From positions 124,001-188,000 of the forward strand of contig MU400550.1 in the NCBI GenBank assembly GCA_022578965.1: a stretch of DNA of 64,000 nt, in the 5' to 3' direction. Positions 20,065-31,941 of this stretch are shown here, in pieces. Both the position numbers and the translations under genes were made by a program. The stretch is from Xylaria sp. FL1777 (lineage: Eukaryota; Ascomycota; Sordariomycetes; Xylariales; Xylariaceae). Numbering within the stretch: position 1 is the stretch's first letter; every line of letters starts with the position of its first letter. The notes under the pieces are model-generated. The model saw only the letters and a list, made by a program, of their open reading frames with translations. It made no database searches and was not told the origin of the DNA.

Positions 20065-22062
20065 GATAGCCGTGGGTCTATTGAAGTTGTGATCTCATCC
20101 TCGATAGCATCAATTTAAATGCATTCAAGAGAACTCAGATGCTGTCGAAGTCGTCTCGCTAAAACTGTTTTTAGAAGATATCTCATTAGGATCGCCTAAG
20201 GCTGTGAGGATCGGTACCTACGGAATCGAAAGCTAACTCGCTTAAATGATCTACGGCAAAATTGGTTGCAAGACGGGATTGGGCCTCAATTAGTCTGGAG
20301 AAGCACTAAAGTTGAAAGAGTTAGCGATGACGTATCCTCCTCCTGTTATAGTACAGTAGACGTACCTGAGTAGGTAGGTAGTTTGACTCACCTTACTTGT
20401 CGAAGTGCAATTGCGTAGACAGCCCTATACCTATGGAACAACCACCTTGTTGGCGTATGGCGGCAAGGGTGGTTGGCGTACCCCACGCACCAAAGGTGGT
20501 GGGGCAAATACCGGGCAAGCCTACTCAATTATTTACCTAGAAAAAAATTTCTAGTCAGTTAGGTACATTACTCAAGGCATATACCCATACCTGTCAAACT
20601 CGCCTTAATCGTTTAATACAGTCCTAACAAGGTAGTGTTCAATTGTAGTTAGATCCCGATTGCTTGAATGGTTATTTAGCAAGTACGCTAAACTTGATTC
20701 GATTTGTACTACCTGGAAGCCCTTTTCCAGGTACCGGTAAGAGTACCTACTTGCGGCGTACTGCTCTAAAATCGTCTTCGAGATGTCCCATTCTAACCTC
20801 CTATTCAAAGATTCACTTGAGAAAAGCTATCATCATCAATTTCTAGGTTGATCCTAACTTCAAACCAATGTTGGGGGCCTCTCTAATTTCATACCTACCC
20901 AACTAGTCTCCTACGACTTTATAAGCACCTCTGCTCACCTCGGTCAGCTTAAATCCGTCTCTTTAGAGTGTATGCCCTATGCTGTTAGGCTTGATAACAC
21001 TTACGTATATGTAGGTAGGTAGTTACATAGACATGCTGATAGATAATAACCCCTCGGCGTTCGAAGTTCTTTTCCTCGTCAATCAACCGTATCTTAACAA
21101 CAGACATTGGATCAATGTTATCTTAGATAGTCAGCTACGTATAGATATAAACATCCCAAACTTATATGTGAAGGTAGGTAGTCAATTACCCCTTTCTGAT
21201 ATCCTCCGCTCAAAATGTGCAATATCAAGTCCATGAAAAGTTAGCTGCATTAGGTAGACATTGGTTATTTCCTTGTAGTCGCTTACTTCCCGTTGTGGTT
21301 AATCTTTGCTCCCCTATATTTCGCAGTTCGAAGTCGGGCTTAAGCAAAAGAATAGGATCGTGAGATTACACAGCCCCCGCAAAAAACCCCCACGGCCACT
21401 ACAATACCTAGCGCACACCATTGAAGAAAGGCTAGGAGCAGCCGGAGACGGACCCTAAGCAGCGCCCTAAGGACGAGCCAAGAGAGCTCTGGCCGCAAGA
21501 CTATCCTAGCACAAGGTCATACGGACGAGCAGAGATGTGCAGAACCCTTGCTTTTTTATCAAATTCGAGGCTCTTACTGTATGGGATAATAAAGTACCGC
21601 CGTAATGCCAACAAAACTCTTTCACGATCCCGACATTCTGACGTGGAAAGCTTCACCGGTACTTCTCTCCTTCTCTCTCTCTCTCCCTCTCTCACTTTTT
21701 TTTTTCTTTCAGCTGCCTTATTCCTGGATCTCGATACAACCTCACAAACACCTCCGTACACCCAATCAAAGGAGCCAATTCACACCGCCAAGAGACCCAG
21801 GCGATCTATACTCTCCAGAGCTTCGGGTCCACGCCCACGCCCACTTCTCCACTTAAATGATCTTACACACTACGATAGCACGCTACCTGCCTGCCCGCCA
21901 GCGTTTTCTTTGATAACTCCCTGACTCTCTGTCCGTACTCTCGTTAAATCTCTGAAGTCTCTTTCTGGAAGGTGGTTACTTCCGTTCGCTTTGACAAGAT
22001 ATACTTTAAACCCCCAAGCCGAACACCAATTGCGCACGCTAGTCAGCTCTCGTGCCGCCATC
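20065..22062. other. Long intergenic region, no gene seen
   Basis: About 2 kb between divergent genes, rich in TAGGTAGG/CCTACC words. A pyrimidine-rich stretch at about 21660-21720 probably belongs to the promoter of the Mpv17-like gene. Open frames at 21501-21924 overlap on both strands and are compositionally biased. Confidence 0.4.
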
Positions 22063-22952
22063 ATGCTTCGCTGGTAAGGTTCGCGTCTCTCCCATGATTG
22101 CATTACTATTTAGTCCCCCTATCAAGAAGTGGGTTGGAGGCGTTCTGCTAGGGCTGAATTCCGTGGGACCTCAGCCTCGTCTCACAATATGATGACGAGG
22201 TTTAACGTGAAAATCATGCGAGTTTGAAAAGAATTAAGGTTTAGGGCGCAACTCATGCTAAAATAATTCATAGGTATCAACGTAGCCTTGCGGCTCGGCC
22301 GCTGCTGACACAAAGTCTCACCACGGCCGTACTCTTTGCCGTCGGTGACATCACAGCCCAACAGGCCGTTGAGAAAAAGGGTCTCGAGAAACACGAGTTT
22401 GCCCGTACGGGACGCATGTTCGCCTACGGTGGTGGTAGGTCATTCATTCGTATCTTGCACTGTTGCGCAACGCAGAATGTCACTCGAGTTGTATTCGACT
22501 TCCTTCATCATTATCAGCACTCCCACCAAAACCCCAATCGCACAACAAGAAGAGAAATCAAACATATTTATTTCCCCCTCGTAAGAAAATACTAACGCAA
22601 ATTCTTAGTTGTCTTCGGGCCCGCAGCGACAACTTGGTTCAAGATCCTCTCACAACGCGTAGTTCTCCGGAATAAGAACGCCGAGATCATAGCCCGCGTG
22701 GCCTTTGACCAGCTGCTATTCGCGCCTGTCTTCATCGGCGTATTCCTGTCGAGTATGGCCGTTCTCGAGGGAGGCTCGCCCAAGGAGAAGCTCGACAAGA
22801 GCTACTTCCCCGCCCTTCAGACCAACTGGATGGTCTGGCCCTTCGTGCAGGTGGTCAACTTCAAGTTTGTGCCCCTTCATCATCGCGTTCTTGCCGTCAA
22901 TGTCGCCTCTATTGGCTGGAACTGCTACTTGAGTATGGTCAACTCGAAGTGA
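22063..22952 (+). CDS. Mpv17/PMP22 family membrane protein (Sym1-like)
   Basis: Exons 22063-22073, 22274-22434 and 22609-22952 give 171 residues, normal for the family. The first exon is only 11 nt (ATG CTT CGC TG). The second intron ends ACTAACGCAAATTCTTAG. The protein starts [20 protein letters not shown], and has [12 protein letters not shown] (the conserved GD-xxxQ block), GPAATTWFK and the C-terminal signature [21 protein letters not shown]...NCYLS. Four membrane helices are expected. Family knowledge: inner mitochondrial or peroxisomal membrane, metabolite or stress-related channel functions (yeast Sym1). Which compartment applies here cannot be read from the sequence. Confidence 0.88.
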
Positions 22953-23606
22953 GTGGGCGCCGAGGTTGACAGGATGAGAGTTTGAGATGTCTATGTTAAA
23001 ATTTGGTAATGTCGTGAGAGCACCCGTAAAGACGGAAGGGATAGACGGCAGGAAATGCGATGCCGCGCCGATGGGTACATCAGTCGATGAGATTCTTTCT
23101 TCTGGGTTCATGGGCTCTCCCAGGGCTACTAGATTTAGATTAGGGTCTGGGCTGCATTATAAGGCGTTTCGCAAACGAGCTGCGGTCTTTTTGTGCTCGT
23201 CTTCCTATATCATTATAGAGTCATACATAATATTGATCTTTGTTCATCTTCACTTGAATTGCAACAATTGAGTCATAAGTATCCTATATTTTAGTTGTGT
23301 CGCGAATAACACGTATATATATAATGTGTTGTACGTCTGTGTGTAGGCATTGTTCGTTGAATCGATTCCGGTCCAAGAAGTTAGCCTGTCGAGAAATAAC
23401 ATCCCAGAAATTCGATTCGGGCGCCGATTCAAATGATTCCCAGGGATTATATGATGTATGATTAGCATTATCGTCGTCATGAAATAGTCGTGTCATATCA
23501 ATCGTTACTTGGTCCATATGCCATTTTGAACTCCGAGATTAGGTTGGTTTCGTGGTGGACGGCCAGCCTCACAAAGGAAATTATGATAGGTGAATATCTC
23601 ATGTCG
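22953..23606. other. Intergenic between convergent genes
   Basis: Between the 3' ends of the Mpv17-like and PX-domain genes. No separate gene is supported. Confidence 0.5.
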
Positions 23607-24636
23607 TCAAGAGAACAAGAACTCTTTCAGTACTGGAGAGCCAGAAAATTCCGGGTTCAGCAGTATACAGCTAGTTTTTTCACACGTTAGCCATCGACGT
23701 TTCTATCTTTTAGGTGCTCCTTGCAGACAATTTCGAGAGACGCACGTCAAAAAGTATTGGAGGCCAGCTCTCCTTTTCTCTAAGAACTTAGGTCTGAACT
23801 TTGAAATGAGACTTTTTGGTGGGAGTTCGGGCACGGCTGCCTCGAAGCCAGGAAATGTGCGCATAAGCTTCCACCGAAGGTCGTCGAACTCGGAATATCG
23901 CTTTCGAATGTTCATGTAACTCCCCTATTTGAACCCGGAAACGTCAGCTTCGATCATACTCATTCATAACCAATTCCGTTGGGAAGTCACTTACTCTTAA
24001 CGTCTCAACCCGTATGTTCCATACAACGAAGGCGCCAATATTCGTTGTGCTACCGTTAACGGTGACATAGTCGGTTACTTGGACGCTTTTGGCCCAGCAC
24101 GCACTCCCTCGGTCATCGATACTGCTAGTCTCATTATCTCGCAATGTTATGCCCAGGCCAGCGGTGATCAACGAATCGGCCGAAGCACTCGAGACAGTCC
24201 GCCCGTGGCCTGATGGGTGGTCCTGGCTGCTGCGCGCCATCCAATATGGTGGCGATGTAACGGGCGAAGTTATCGGTGACTGGGAATTGCTGGTCGCACC
24301 GGTGCTGGCATTTGCGCCCCCGGTTTCCTCCATGTTGGTATCTAGGCGCAATGTTGTCCCATCGCCACCTTGCCCCGAGTCTGTTCCAGAGTCTATTCCA
24401 GAGTCTATTGCTGACAGTTGCGATCTTGTGTTCAACCCGATCGTTTCTCGTGTGAAGTTCGTTGGCGGCGGGAGAGGCGATGAAGGAGACTCGGGATCGG
24501 TGTCGGTTTCAGTCGCCGGCGGCGAGGGTGGTGCTTGTGGCTCTGGCATTGGGGAGTCTTTGTTTCGGGCACTATTGCCGTCTACCCGGCCGCCTTTACG
24601 AGTCTCCAAATTCCGATGATTCGTCGCCGTAGCCAT
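23607..24636 (-). CDS. PX-domain phosphoinositide-binding protein (Ypt35-like)
   Basis: Exons 23995-24636, 23746-23924 and 23607-23670 give 294 residues. Introns are 23925-23994 (GTAAGT...AATAG) and 23671-23745 (GTGCGT...AACTAG). The first 170 residues are disordered, Pro/Ser/Thr-rich. The PX domain occupies the C-terminal part: VTDYVTVNG, then KRYSEFDDLRWKL (phosphoinositide-binding Arg), ELPPKSLISKFRPKFLEKRR (PxxP loop and Lys/Arg) and the closing NPEFSGSPVLKEFL. The lone C-terminal PX with an unstructured N-terminus resembles yeast Ypt35, an endosomal/vacuolar adaptor binding PtdIns3P and recruiting Vps13; the specific orthology is inference. An in-frame ATG at 24663 would add nine residues. 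Confidence 0.8.
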
Positions 24637-25448
24637 GCATGTATCCATCCATACGCGAAGCACAGGGCAAGTGTTTTGACTGTAACCGCGTCAAAATTGC
24701 GCCGGCGCGGACAGAGGCAGTTAGATACAATTAGGATTGCTCGGCTTCGAAGCGACCGATGTGGATGGACAAAGGGCTATGTTTTTCTGTTAGATGAATT
24801 GAATTGAACAATAATACTTAGTTTTGTTTTGTTTTTGTTTTTTTCATGGCTAGAATCGGGTACAAAGCAAGGTAGCAACGGCGCAGGCCTGGAGCTTGCG
24901 TGTACCTACCTCATGTAAGTGTAGTAGACTAATGCTGTTGGCGGGGAAAAAGAAGGAAGCTGCAAGGCCCGGGCGGGCCTAAAAATGCTGTGAACTTACT
25001 TTACGATGTTAGAGACTCCTTACCGTACGTAGTAAATAACATGCACTGTATTTAATCGTCCAGGATATTGCGCCCCAACCTACATACTGCGCCCGGCTTA
25101 TATATCCGGCAACGCAAGCTATAAACTAGGGAAAGGGAACAACTCGTACAATAATTACAACCCACGCCAACAGTCACAAATTCTGTCCACCGAAGTGGAA
25201 AGGTGAGGTGAAAAAAAAGAAATTCTTCGCGAAATATTAGTAACGAGTGACTAAATGCCCTTGTTGTTACGGATAAAAGAAGATATCATGCTATACATGT
25301 AATAAATTATGTTCAGCTTCATACCGCTCCTTCATAACACTTAGAAAACTATCATATCCCACTTACCTTCATGTAATGCTCCCCTAATTTGCGCATCATA
25401 TATGCCTTACAAGACGTAACACTAAAGAAACCTAACGGCATCTTCTAC
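24637..25448. other. Intergenic, no gene seen
   Basis: Upstream region of the PX gene. A T-rich run (TTTTGTTTTGTTTTTG) lies near 24822-24843. I see no gene. Confidence 0.4.
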
Positions 25449-25673
25449 ATGGCTTGCATTAAGCGGACTCTCAGGAAAACTGCTCGTGAAGCATTGCCAC
25501 CAGAGGTCAGAGTCCCGCTTCACGATGACGACTTTTGCATCCGCATAACCTTCGATGAGCTCAAACACGAGGGCAGCGGCGATATCTATCCCGACGTCAA
25601 ACTACAACCCCCAGAGCCCGTCCCAATCCGCTCTTTTGTCGTGAGGTTGCAGAGTTGTGCCTCGTATTGCTAG
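25449..25673 (+). CDS. Possible small protein, 74 residues
   Basis: An open frame from an ATG in the context CTACATGGC encodes MACIKRTLRKTAREALPPEV and continues to a TAG. Composition is protein-like, with mixed charge and ordered-looking segments (DDDFCIRITFDELKHEG). No domain is recognised and no intron confirms it. A donor-like GTGAGG at about 25640 leaves open that the gene continues in a further exon. Confidence 0.25.
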   Translation: MACIKRTLRKTAREALPPEVRVPLHDDDFCIRITFDELKHEGSGDIYPDVKLQPPEPVPIRSFVVRLQSCASYC

Positions 25674-27335
25674 TCAAGTTGCTTGAAAGCATGCTCTACT
25701 GTGTTATTTATTCCTATAATGACATTAAACTAGTATTATTCATTTTTATTTTTTTTTCTTCAAAAGAAGAAGAGAAATCAGGTCTCCGCTTCAGAGAGGT
25801 CATTCTGTTTAGTTCTTAAATATGTTACTCATCTATTTAGCCTTGTAAAACCTCCGAGGCCCGGTCACTTATAATACAAACCAATCTAGTATTCTCACCT
25901 TATCGTTATAAGGATTTCAAGGAGTCATAAGACTTACCAGCAGCTTAAAGAGGCAACAGTTATTATTATTTCGTACCTTGTTGTCATGATATATCACATT
26001 TACTTCTGAGCCTCTCATTCAAGTTTTCCCGACTAATCATTTATACTGTGTGACGCTAAAAGCTTAACTTATGAAACAACATGGCCATTGGCGTAGTTAC
26101 ATGAAAGACAATATTAGTATTGAAAGGCTCATGAGCTAACCCCGATGGCCAAAAACCGAGGTGGGAACCCCTACGTTTTCTGCGGTAGGACTTAGAAGTC
26201 TGCACAGCAGCCACAATAACACCGGCCGAGGAGCAAGATCCGAAGCTCGGATATCATGAGCAGTTGAGACTTCAAGGAGTCCAATGCTCCTATCTTGTCT
26301 GTAGCAATTAAGAAGACTATCCTTAAATGCAAAGCAAAATGTCATAGCTCAAGCACCAGCAGAATTTTACAAAAGTGAGACCTCGGGTAGGCACTTGTTA
26401 GCAATTTAGACATAATTAAGCTTGCGCTCGCGGGGGATAAAGTCGTTGATCTCAACTCTTGGGAAGCAGAACGTGGCAAAACGAGGCTTCCTTGACGTAT
26501 GGGGATAGCCAACAGAATTTATAAAAAAGACAACGTTTGAGGGCGTGTCCTGGCTGTTGTGTGTCTATTTACCCACATACCTTGAGTTCTACCAAAAGAA
26601 AGAAAGCGGATGGATTGCCCTTCTATGCGTGTTCCATTTTATTACACGTCACCCCTTCTGTTTCAGTTGCACGTCTATTCGTGAGTCAAAATTATCCTTC
26701 GTGGTAAAGACCAGGCGGATGGTGTATACTTGTCTCACTCTATCCTATGATCCTTGGCACAACCGTTGAGACATAGAGAGACCGACGGCCCGATTATACG
26801 GATGGGGTCAGCCACCCTAGGAGCGTTGGCAGCTAAATATATTAATCAATAAAGGATAGCTAAGTAGTCGAGAGTCTCAAGAGATCCCACCGTGGTCGCC
26901 CTCTTGGCCATTCGAAACCCGAGATGATCACCGAACCCCCAGGGGGGAGGGGCGTGACATTCCGGGATCTAGCGGCGTGGCACCGAAAATATCGCCGACC
27001 ACTGATGGGATTATCATATATTCATATAGGGCACTAATAAAGTAGTGATAGATAAGGGCAATCGGTGACATATGGTGCCCGGTGCGGAACAACCTAGTTC
27101 TCTGTTTCAAGACGCACCTTGTAGCCACCTGCAAGAATAAAGCACGCGCAGACGGCGGGCCATTTAATCAAATAATTTTTCCCATCTAACTACTTGCTTG
27201 TGGGGATGTCCGATCTACGGAATTCAACTCGTGACCGAAATATGTAGCTCCTTCATCGCCAACAAGCGGTCTGACCAGTACTGTCTGATAGCCACGACTA
27301 GAATAATCGAACCAAGACGACAGCGCTGACAAACT
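25674..27335. other. Intergenic, no gene seen
   Basis: About 1.7 kb of mostly AT-rich DNA upstream of the Pth11-like gene. No frame here is protein-like and I found no RNA gene. Confidence 0.4.
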
Positions 27336-28703
27336 ATGGCAGCCGAGGTCACGATGGGGTTCGAACTGCCGCAGCAGGAGCTCGAGTGGCAGTATGAGCA
27401 TAGTGACGAGACGCGAGTGCCCGGGCTCATCATGGCTTGCGTTATGACGAGTATGGCCTCCGTCGTTATCATAGCCCTGCGTCTCCTCTCCCGGCGGTTA
27501 CTACATGGGCGACTACACTTGGAAGCGAGTGATTGGCTTATTCTTATTGCCTGGGTGTTCTTCGCTACCTTAAGCGTCTCTTGGGCTGTTGCCACGAAAT
27601 ACGGGATCGGACGGCATATAGTAGTGGTCACAGATATCCACAGGGTTCAGGTCGTGAGTTATACCCTTCTATTCCATAACCCCCTACTCTCTCCCCGTTG
27701 CAGTTATTGGCATTGTCGAGACATGGCTGTGAAGTCTCTGGCGTCTCTTCAGTTCAAAAATATATTGGGTCCTGAATAATCAGCTAATGTGGGATAGTTG
27801 GTCGTCGTTGGGCAGACGGCCTATATCCTCGCCAATACCTTCATTAAATTCAGCATTTTGGCGCTGTACTTCAAGACTTTCCCAATACAAAAGTTCCGGT
27901 ATTGCGTGTGGGGAGTTGCCGTCTTCGTAGTTGGTTGGGGGATGTCAGGTTCCGTTGTTGCTATCTTCCAATGCACGTCTATCGACTATGTCTGGCGACC
28001 AGATGCTCGGGAATTCTGCATCAATTTCAGTTTGCGGAATCTCATCTCTGGGACCATAAATAGCGTCACCGACATACTCATCATGGTTATGGTGATACCG
28101 TTAATTTGGAACAAGCAAGTTTTGGAACGGGAGAAGTGGCTGGTGCTGTCCACTTTTGCCGCTGGGAGTAGGTGAGTAATATCTTTTGGACTTCAAAACT
28201 TCAACTTCAAATTTCTAATCAACGATATTCTTGTGTATCGTAGCGCCTGGATTATGAGCATAGTGCGACTACCTTATTCTATCAAAGCTGGCTCACACGA
28301 CGAGACATGGGACGCTGCGCCTACTGTCATCGTCAGCGTTCTCGAGGTCACCATCGGTATGCTAGCCGTTTCGATACCGACATACCGCCCGCTTTACAAG
28401 CAAATATCCGGACGAAGAATGTCCAGTGACACCAACAGCACTCGCGCCTGTAGTTATAAGGAGACATTGCATATTGGTCTCTACGGCAAAAATGCACATA
28501 CAAACGTTAACGTTACTTCGCCGGGAACTCATATGGGATCCGATCATAGCGGCATCAATGTCACCAACCATATAGAGCTTATCAGGCATACAAATAAGAG
28601 CGGACACTGGGTTAGAGTGACAGATGAGGACGAGGAAGAGCTGTGTAAGGCTATAGAGGGAGAGCCTCGTGAAAATGACACATCCACCTCTGTATCTAGC
28701 TAG
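27336..28703 (+). CDS. Pth11-like rhodopsin-domain integral membrane protein
   Basis: Exons 27336-27653, 27798-28171 and 28244-28703 give 383 residues. Introns use GTGAGT/GGATAG and GTGAGT/GTAG and keep frame. Seven membrane helices are visible, among them VPGLIMACVMTSMASVVIIA, ASDWLILIAWVFFATLSVSW, QTAYILANTFIKFSILALYF, CVWGVAVFVVGWGMSGSVV and TINSVTDILIMVMVIPLIW. Diagnostic motifs are the LEASDW block at the second helix, the FQC (CTSIDYVWRP) loop and NSVTDILI. The cytoplasmic tail of about 110 residues is Ser/Thr/His-rich and ends with an acidic segment. Fungal rhodopsin-domain (Pth11-like) proteins are candidate sensors; the ligand is unknown. The CFEM domain found in some relatives is absent. 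Confidence 0.82.
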
Positions 28704-28948
28704 TGGTAGATAGTATGATGAAAACTGAAGTTTGTCACAAAAAATTTACGTTATCATGTAGTTACTTTTCTGTGTTGTTTCGGATTGGTACGTTGAGTGG
28801 GAAATATTGGCCCTCTAATTCAGTAACATCTATCATTTACGCTACTTCTACGCGGGCTCTAATGGTTGTTGACTCACTCAAAGACCAGAAGTAGAGAAAT
28901 AGAAAAATAAAAGAAAAATGAAGAGTACTAATTGCAAAAATCAAATTG

Positions 28949-29033
28949 AACCCGACGCGAGACTCGAACTCGCAATCTTGAGGTGACTCATATCTATAGA
29001 AGCCTCACGCGTTAACCATTACGCCAGCCGGGC
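28949..29033 (-). tRNA. tRNA-Arg(UCU) with 12-nt intron
   Basis: Cloverleaf on the minus strand: acceptor stem GCCCGGC/GTCGGGT (discriminator U), D stem GCGT/ACGC with loop AATGGTTA, anticodon stem TGAGG/CCTCA, T stem GCGAG/CTCGC with loop TTCGAGT. The anticodon loop reads C-T-TCT-A, then 12 nt (TAGATATGAGTC, 28985-28996), then A, so an intron sits in the canonical place one base after the anticodon. Anticodon UCU decodes AGA. A- and B-box promoter elements are internal, as usual. Confidence 0.88.
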
Positions 29034-29635
29034 TTAGCGAAGTCAAATTGCATTTGTTGGCCGGGGGCCATGCGCTTGTGATTTCACAGACATCTTTTCT
29101 TGCATTATATTGGTAAAGCTATGCCAAAATTAGTATCCATCTGCCCTAGATATTGGCATTCACCTTATCCTTAACCTTGGGAACCTTTGGTGGCCCAAGT
29201 TAATAGAGGGTGATCAGATAAACTAAGACCTAAGGGTACCGGCGCATTTTAGAAGTAGAAATGACCTGTAAGGCACTTGGCCCTATTTTATAATTGAAAT
29301 GTAATGTGCAAGGTTATACAGCTTATAAAATAAACCTTAGTTAGAAAAAAGTAAACTTCTTGGAAGCCTTGCATTAAAATTTATACGCATAGTAAATATG
29401 GTTACCTATAGTTGTGAGTCAAGCAAAGTCGGGGAAGAAAATGCCGTAATCGGCATTCCGAACGTCGCCGGTACTACAAGCCGAGCCGGTAGGCTCTTGC
29501 GGGGATGGTTGTCTCTCATAGCCGAATGACGACATCTGCTCTTAAAACTCCAAATGCTGGGTATTTGATGCGACCATTTCCCCTCCGTCTCGAGGGAAAA
29601 AAGGTTGCTGACAGCCAGTCTTTACAAATTCAATC
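29034..29635. other. Intergenic between tRNA and dehydrogenase
   Basis: The DNA contains CCGAGCCGG near 29480, a small GC palindrome that could bind a zinc-cluster factor (inference). No gene is seen. Confidence 0.35.
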
Positions 29636-30909
29636 ATGTCGCTTCCTACGATCGCGGTCCTGGACGATTACCAGGGCTTTTCAAAAGGTCCCTTCGAACG
29701 GCTACGCTTAGCCGGTTATCAAGTCACGACGTTTACCGATACTCTTTTACCGTACAACCACCCAGACACTAGTAAAGATGCGAAGGATGCTCTCGTCGGC
29801 AGGCTGGAGCCATTCAATATCATTTGTACGTTCACAGTACATTTCCTACAAACAAATTTATTCTAACGGTGTACAGGCTCGATGCGAGAAAGAACGCCAT
29901 TCCCAGCAGAGCGTGAGTCACATCGGGCGTCATACTTGTCGTTTTTTATCAATGTCAAGGGTGAAAACCGCACTGGCTAGATTGAGCGAAGAGTTATATT
30001 TTCTGGCATTCCTATATAGGAAGGAAGACACTAACACTTACTCTTGGAGTGGTCAACCGGCTTCCTAACTTGAAGCTACTCCTTACAACTGGGCAGCGAA
30101 ACGCATCGATTGATGTTAAAGCTCTTCAAGCTCGTGAAATACCTGTCGCTGGCACGAGTAATGATAAGGCTCGAGGTTCTGGCCCTGATAGCACCACACA
30201 GCACACCGTAGCCTTGATCTTAGCCCTCGCCCGTAGCATCCCCCAAGACGATGCCATTATGAAATCTGGAGGATGGCAGGTCAAATATGCTGTGGACTTA
30301 CCTGGGAAGATATTTGGCACTGTTGGCTTAGGCAGACTCGGTTCTGCGGTGTCCAAGATTATGCATTTGGCTTTCGGTATGAGAATAATTGCTTGGAGCA
30401 CAAACCTAACACAAGACGCAGCGGACGAGCAGGCCAGAGCGGCGGGACTCCCAGTAGAAGACGAGACTGGGGCCAAGACCTTCAAGGTGGTCAGTCGAGA
30501 TGAGCTTTTCAGCACGGCAGATGTGGTCAGCATCCACGTGGTTCTATCAGAGCGGTCGAGAGGTCTCGTGGGCATAAATGATCTGGAGAAAATGAAGAAG
30601 TCGGCATTATTGATCAACACATCTCGAGGGCCTATCGTAAACGAGAACGAATTGCTTGAAGCCGGGAAGAAGGGACTGATTCGGGGGATTGGATTAGATG
30701 TATATGGCATCGAGCCTTTACCTACGGACAGTGAATGGCGATCGACGGAATGGGGAGCATCAGGGCGAAGCGAAGTTGTCCTGACACCTCATATGGGATA
30801 TGTTGTGGCCGATAATCTCGTGGAGTGGTACGACCAACATGTTGAGAATATCTTGCGTTGGCAGAAGGGGGAGGCGTTGGCAACACTGTACAAGGACAAC
30901 GGGTACTAA
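29636..30909 (+). CDS. D-isomer specific 2-hydroxyacid dehydrogenase
   Basis: Exons 29636-29825, 29877-29912 and 30050-30909 give 361 residues. The 36-nt middle exon encodes CSMRERTPFPAE and joins in phase on both sides; the last intron has CACTAACAC and ends TTGGAG. The Rossmann motif GTVGLGRLGSAVS (G-x-G-x-x-G) is followed by the catalytic Arg in LLINTSRGPIV, the Glu in GLDVYGIEPLP and the His in LTPHMGYV. The enzyme reduces a 2-keto acid with NAD(P)H; the substrate cannot be told. It resembles the fungal phosphoglycerate-dehydrogenase-like subgroup rather than formate dehydrogenase. Confidence 0.85.
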
Positions 30910-31941
30910 CCTGAACGAGATATATGAGATATCCATCGGTGAATGCATCTGGAAGGATAACTATGGATGCCTTATATCTTAGATGCAATGCCGGAGGCTG
31001 ACCTGCAGTATCTAGGTAGACAAGGCGTAAGGCATAAGGTCAAAGTGCATGGGAGAGGGTCAGGTTTGATCAATGGTGACCTACATGTATGTCATGTTTC
31101 AAACCATGTACTTACTTACTTACTTACTTACTATGTACATACCTAGTATGTAGATTCGTACACCATGTATGAAGGAGATCTGTTGTTCTATTCTGCTTGT
31201 CTGAGCTACATATATGTATGCATGCGCCTGTTAGTATACCTACATAGGTACATAGATAGCAACAACTCTGCTTGTCGGCAAGTATCCAGGTACATGTGTA
31301 CTAAGAAGGTGTACCTGCTATAGGTAGCTGCTTGTCTAAGTAAATACTGCTGTTGCGTTTCCCCTGCGCTTTGTGAAGATCGACAAAAGTTAGGAAAGAG
31401 CACATGTAATTGAGGCTACCTAGATTCATTGAGCCAGCCGCCCTATATCTGAAGTAGGTATGTCTCTACTTATCCACGTATTACTACACAGGTAGTATCT
31501 CTATCTAACTGTAGGTACCTTTGGCCCTCTCTCCCGTTCTCCCACTCCATTGGCGTCACTTCAATACACTACCAGTACCCGAAATACCTGACCTGCTCAA
31601 ATCTTGACTAGTAGGTTGTGCTTCTCCTCCAGTCCCTGCTATCAGCAGCTTAAAGCCCTGTGCACAATATAACCTCATCGGCTCTATGTTCACTTTGTTC
31701 CTGTGCAGAGCAGTGCCGATCACGCTCTTTGACTGTCTTTTCTATATCAGAACAGCCCAATCCCGCATCACACATCACACATTCCCCCGTCTCCTATCTC
31801 TCATCACCTTCTTCTTGTCGCTCCCAGTGCACCCTTTTTGATGCGGATCGTGTACCCAATCAATTTACGAACACGCCCCGCGCTCTTATTCTGTGACCGA
31901 TCCAAGCATCTACTGGCTAGACCCTGGTAACGACAGCCACC
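30910..31941. other. Intergenic with microsatellite
   Basis: Contains the ACTT microsatellite and many TACCTA/TAGGTA words between about 31080 and 31520, then pyrimidine-rich probable promoter sequence before the dsRNA-binding gene. No gene is supported. Confidence 0.4.
31110..31132. repeat. (ACTT)n microsatellite
   Basis: Five to six perfect ACTT units occur in intergenic DNA, flanked on both sides by ATGTAC. Confidence 0.85.

Noticed and set aside
27224..27631. Minus-strand frame opposite the Pth11-like gene
   Set aside because: The plus strand has the seven-helix protein with in-phase introns; the minus frame is Ser/Arg/Cys-rich shadow.
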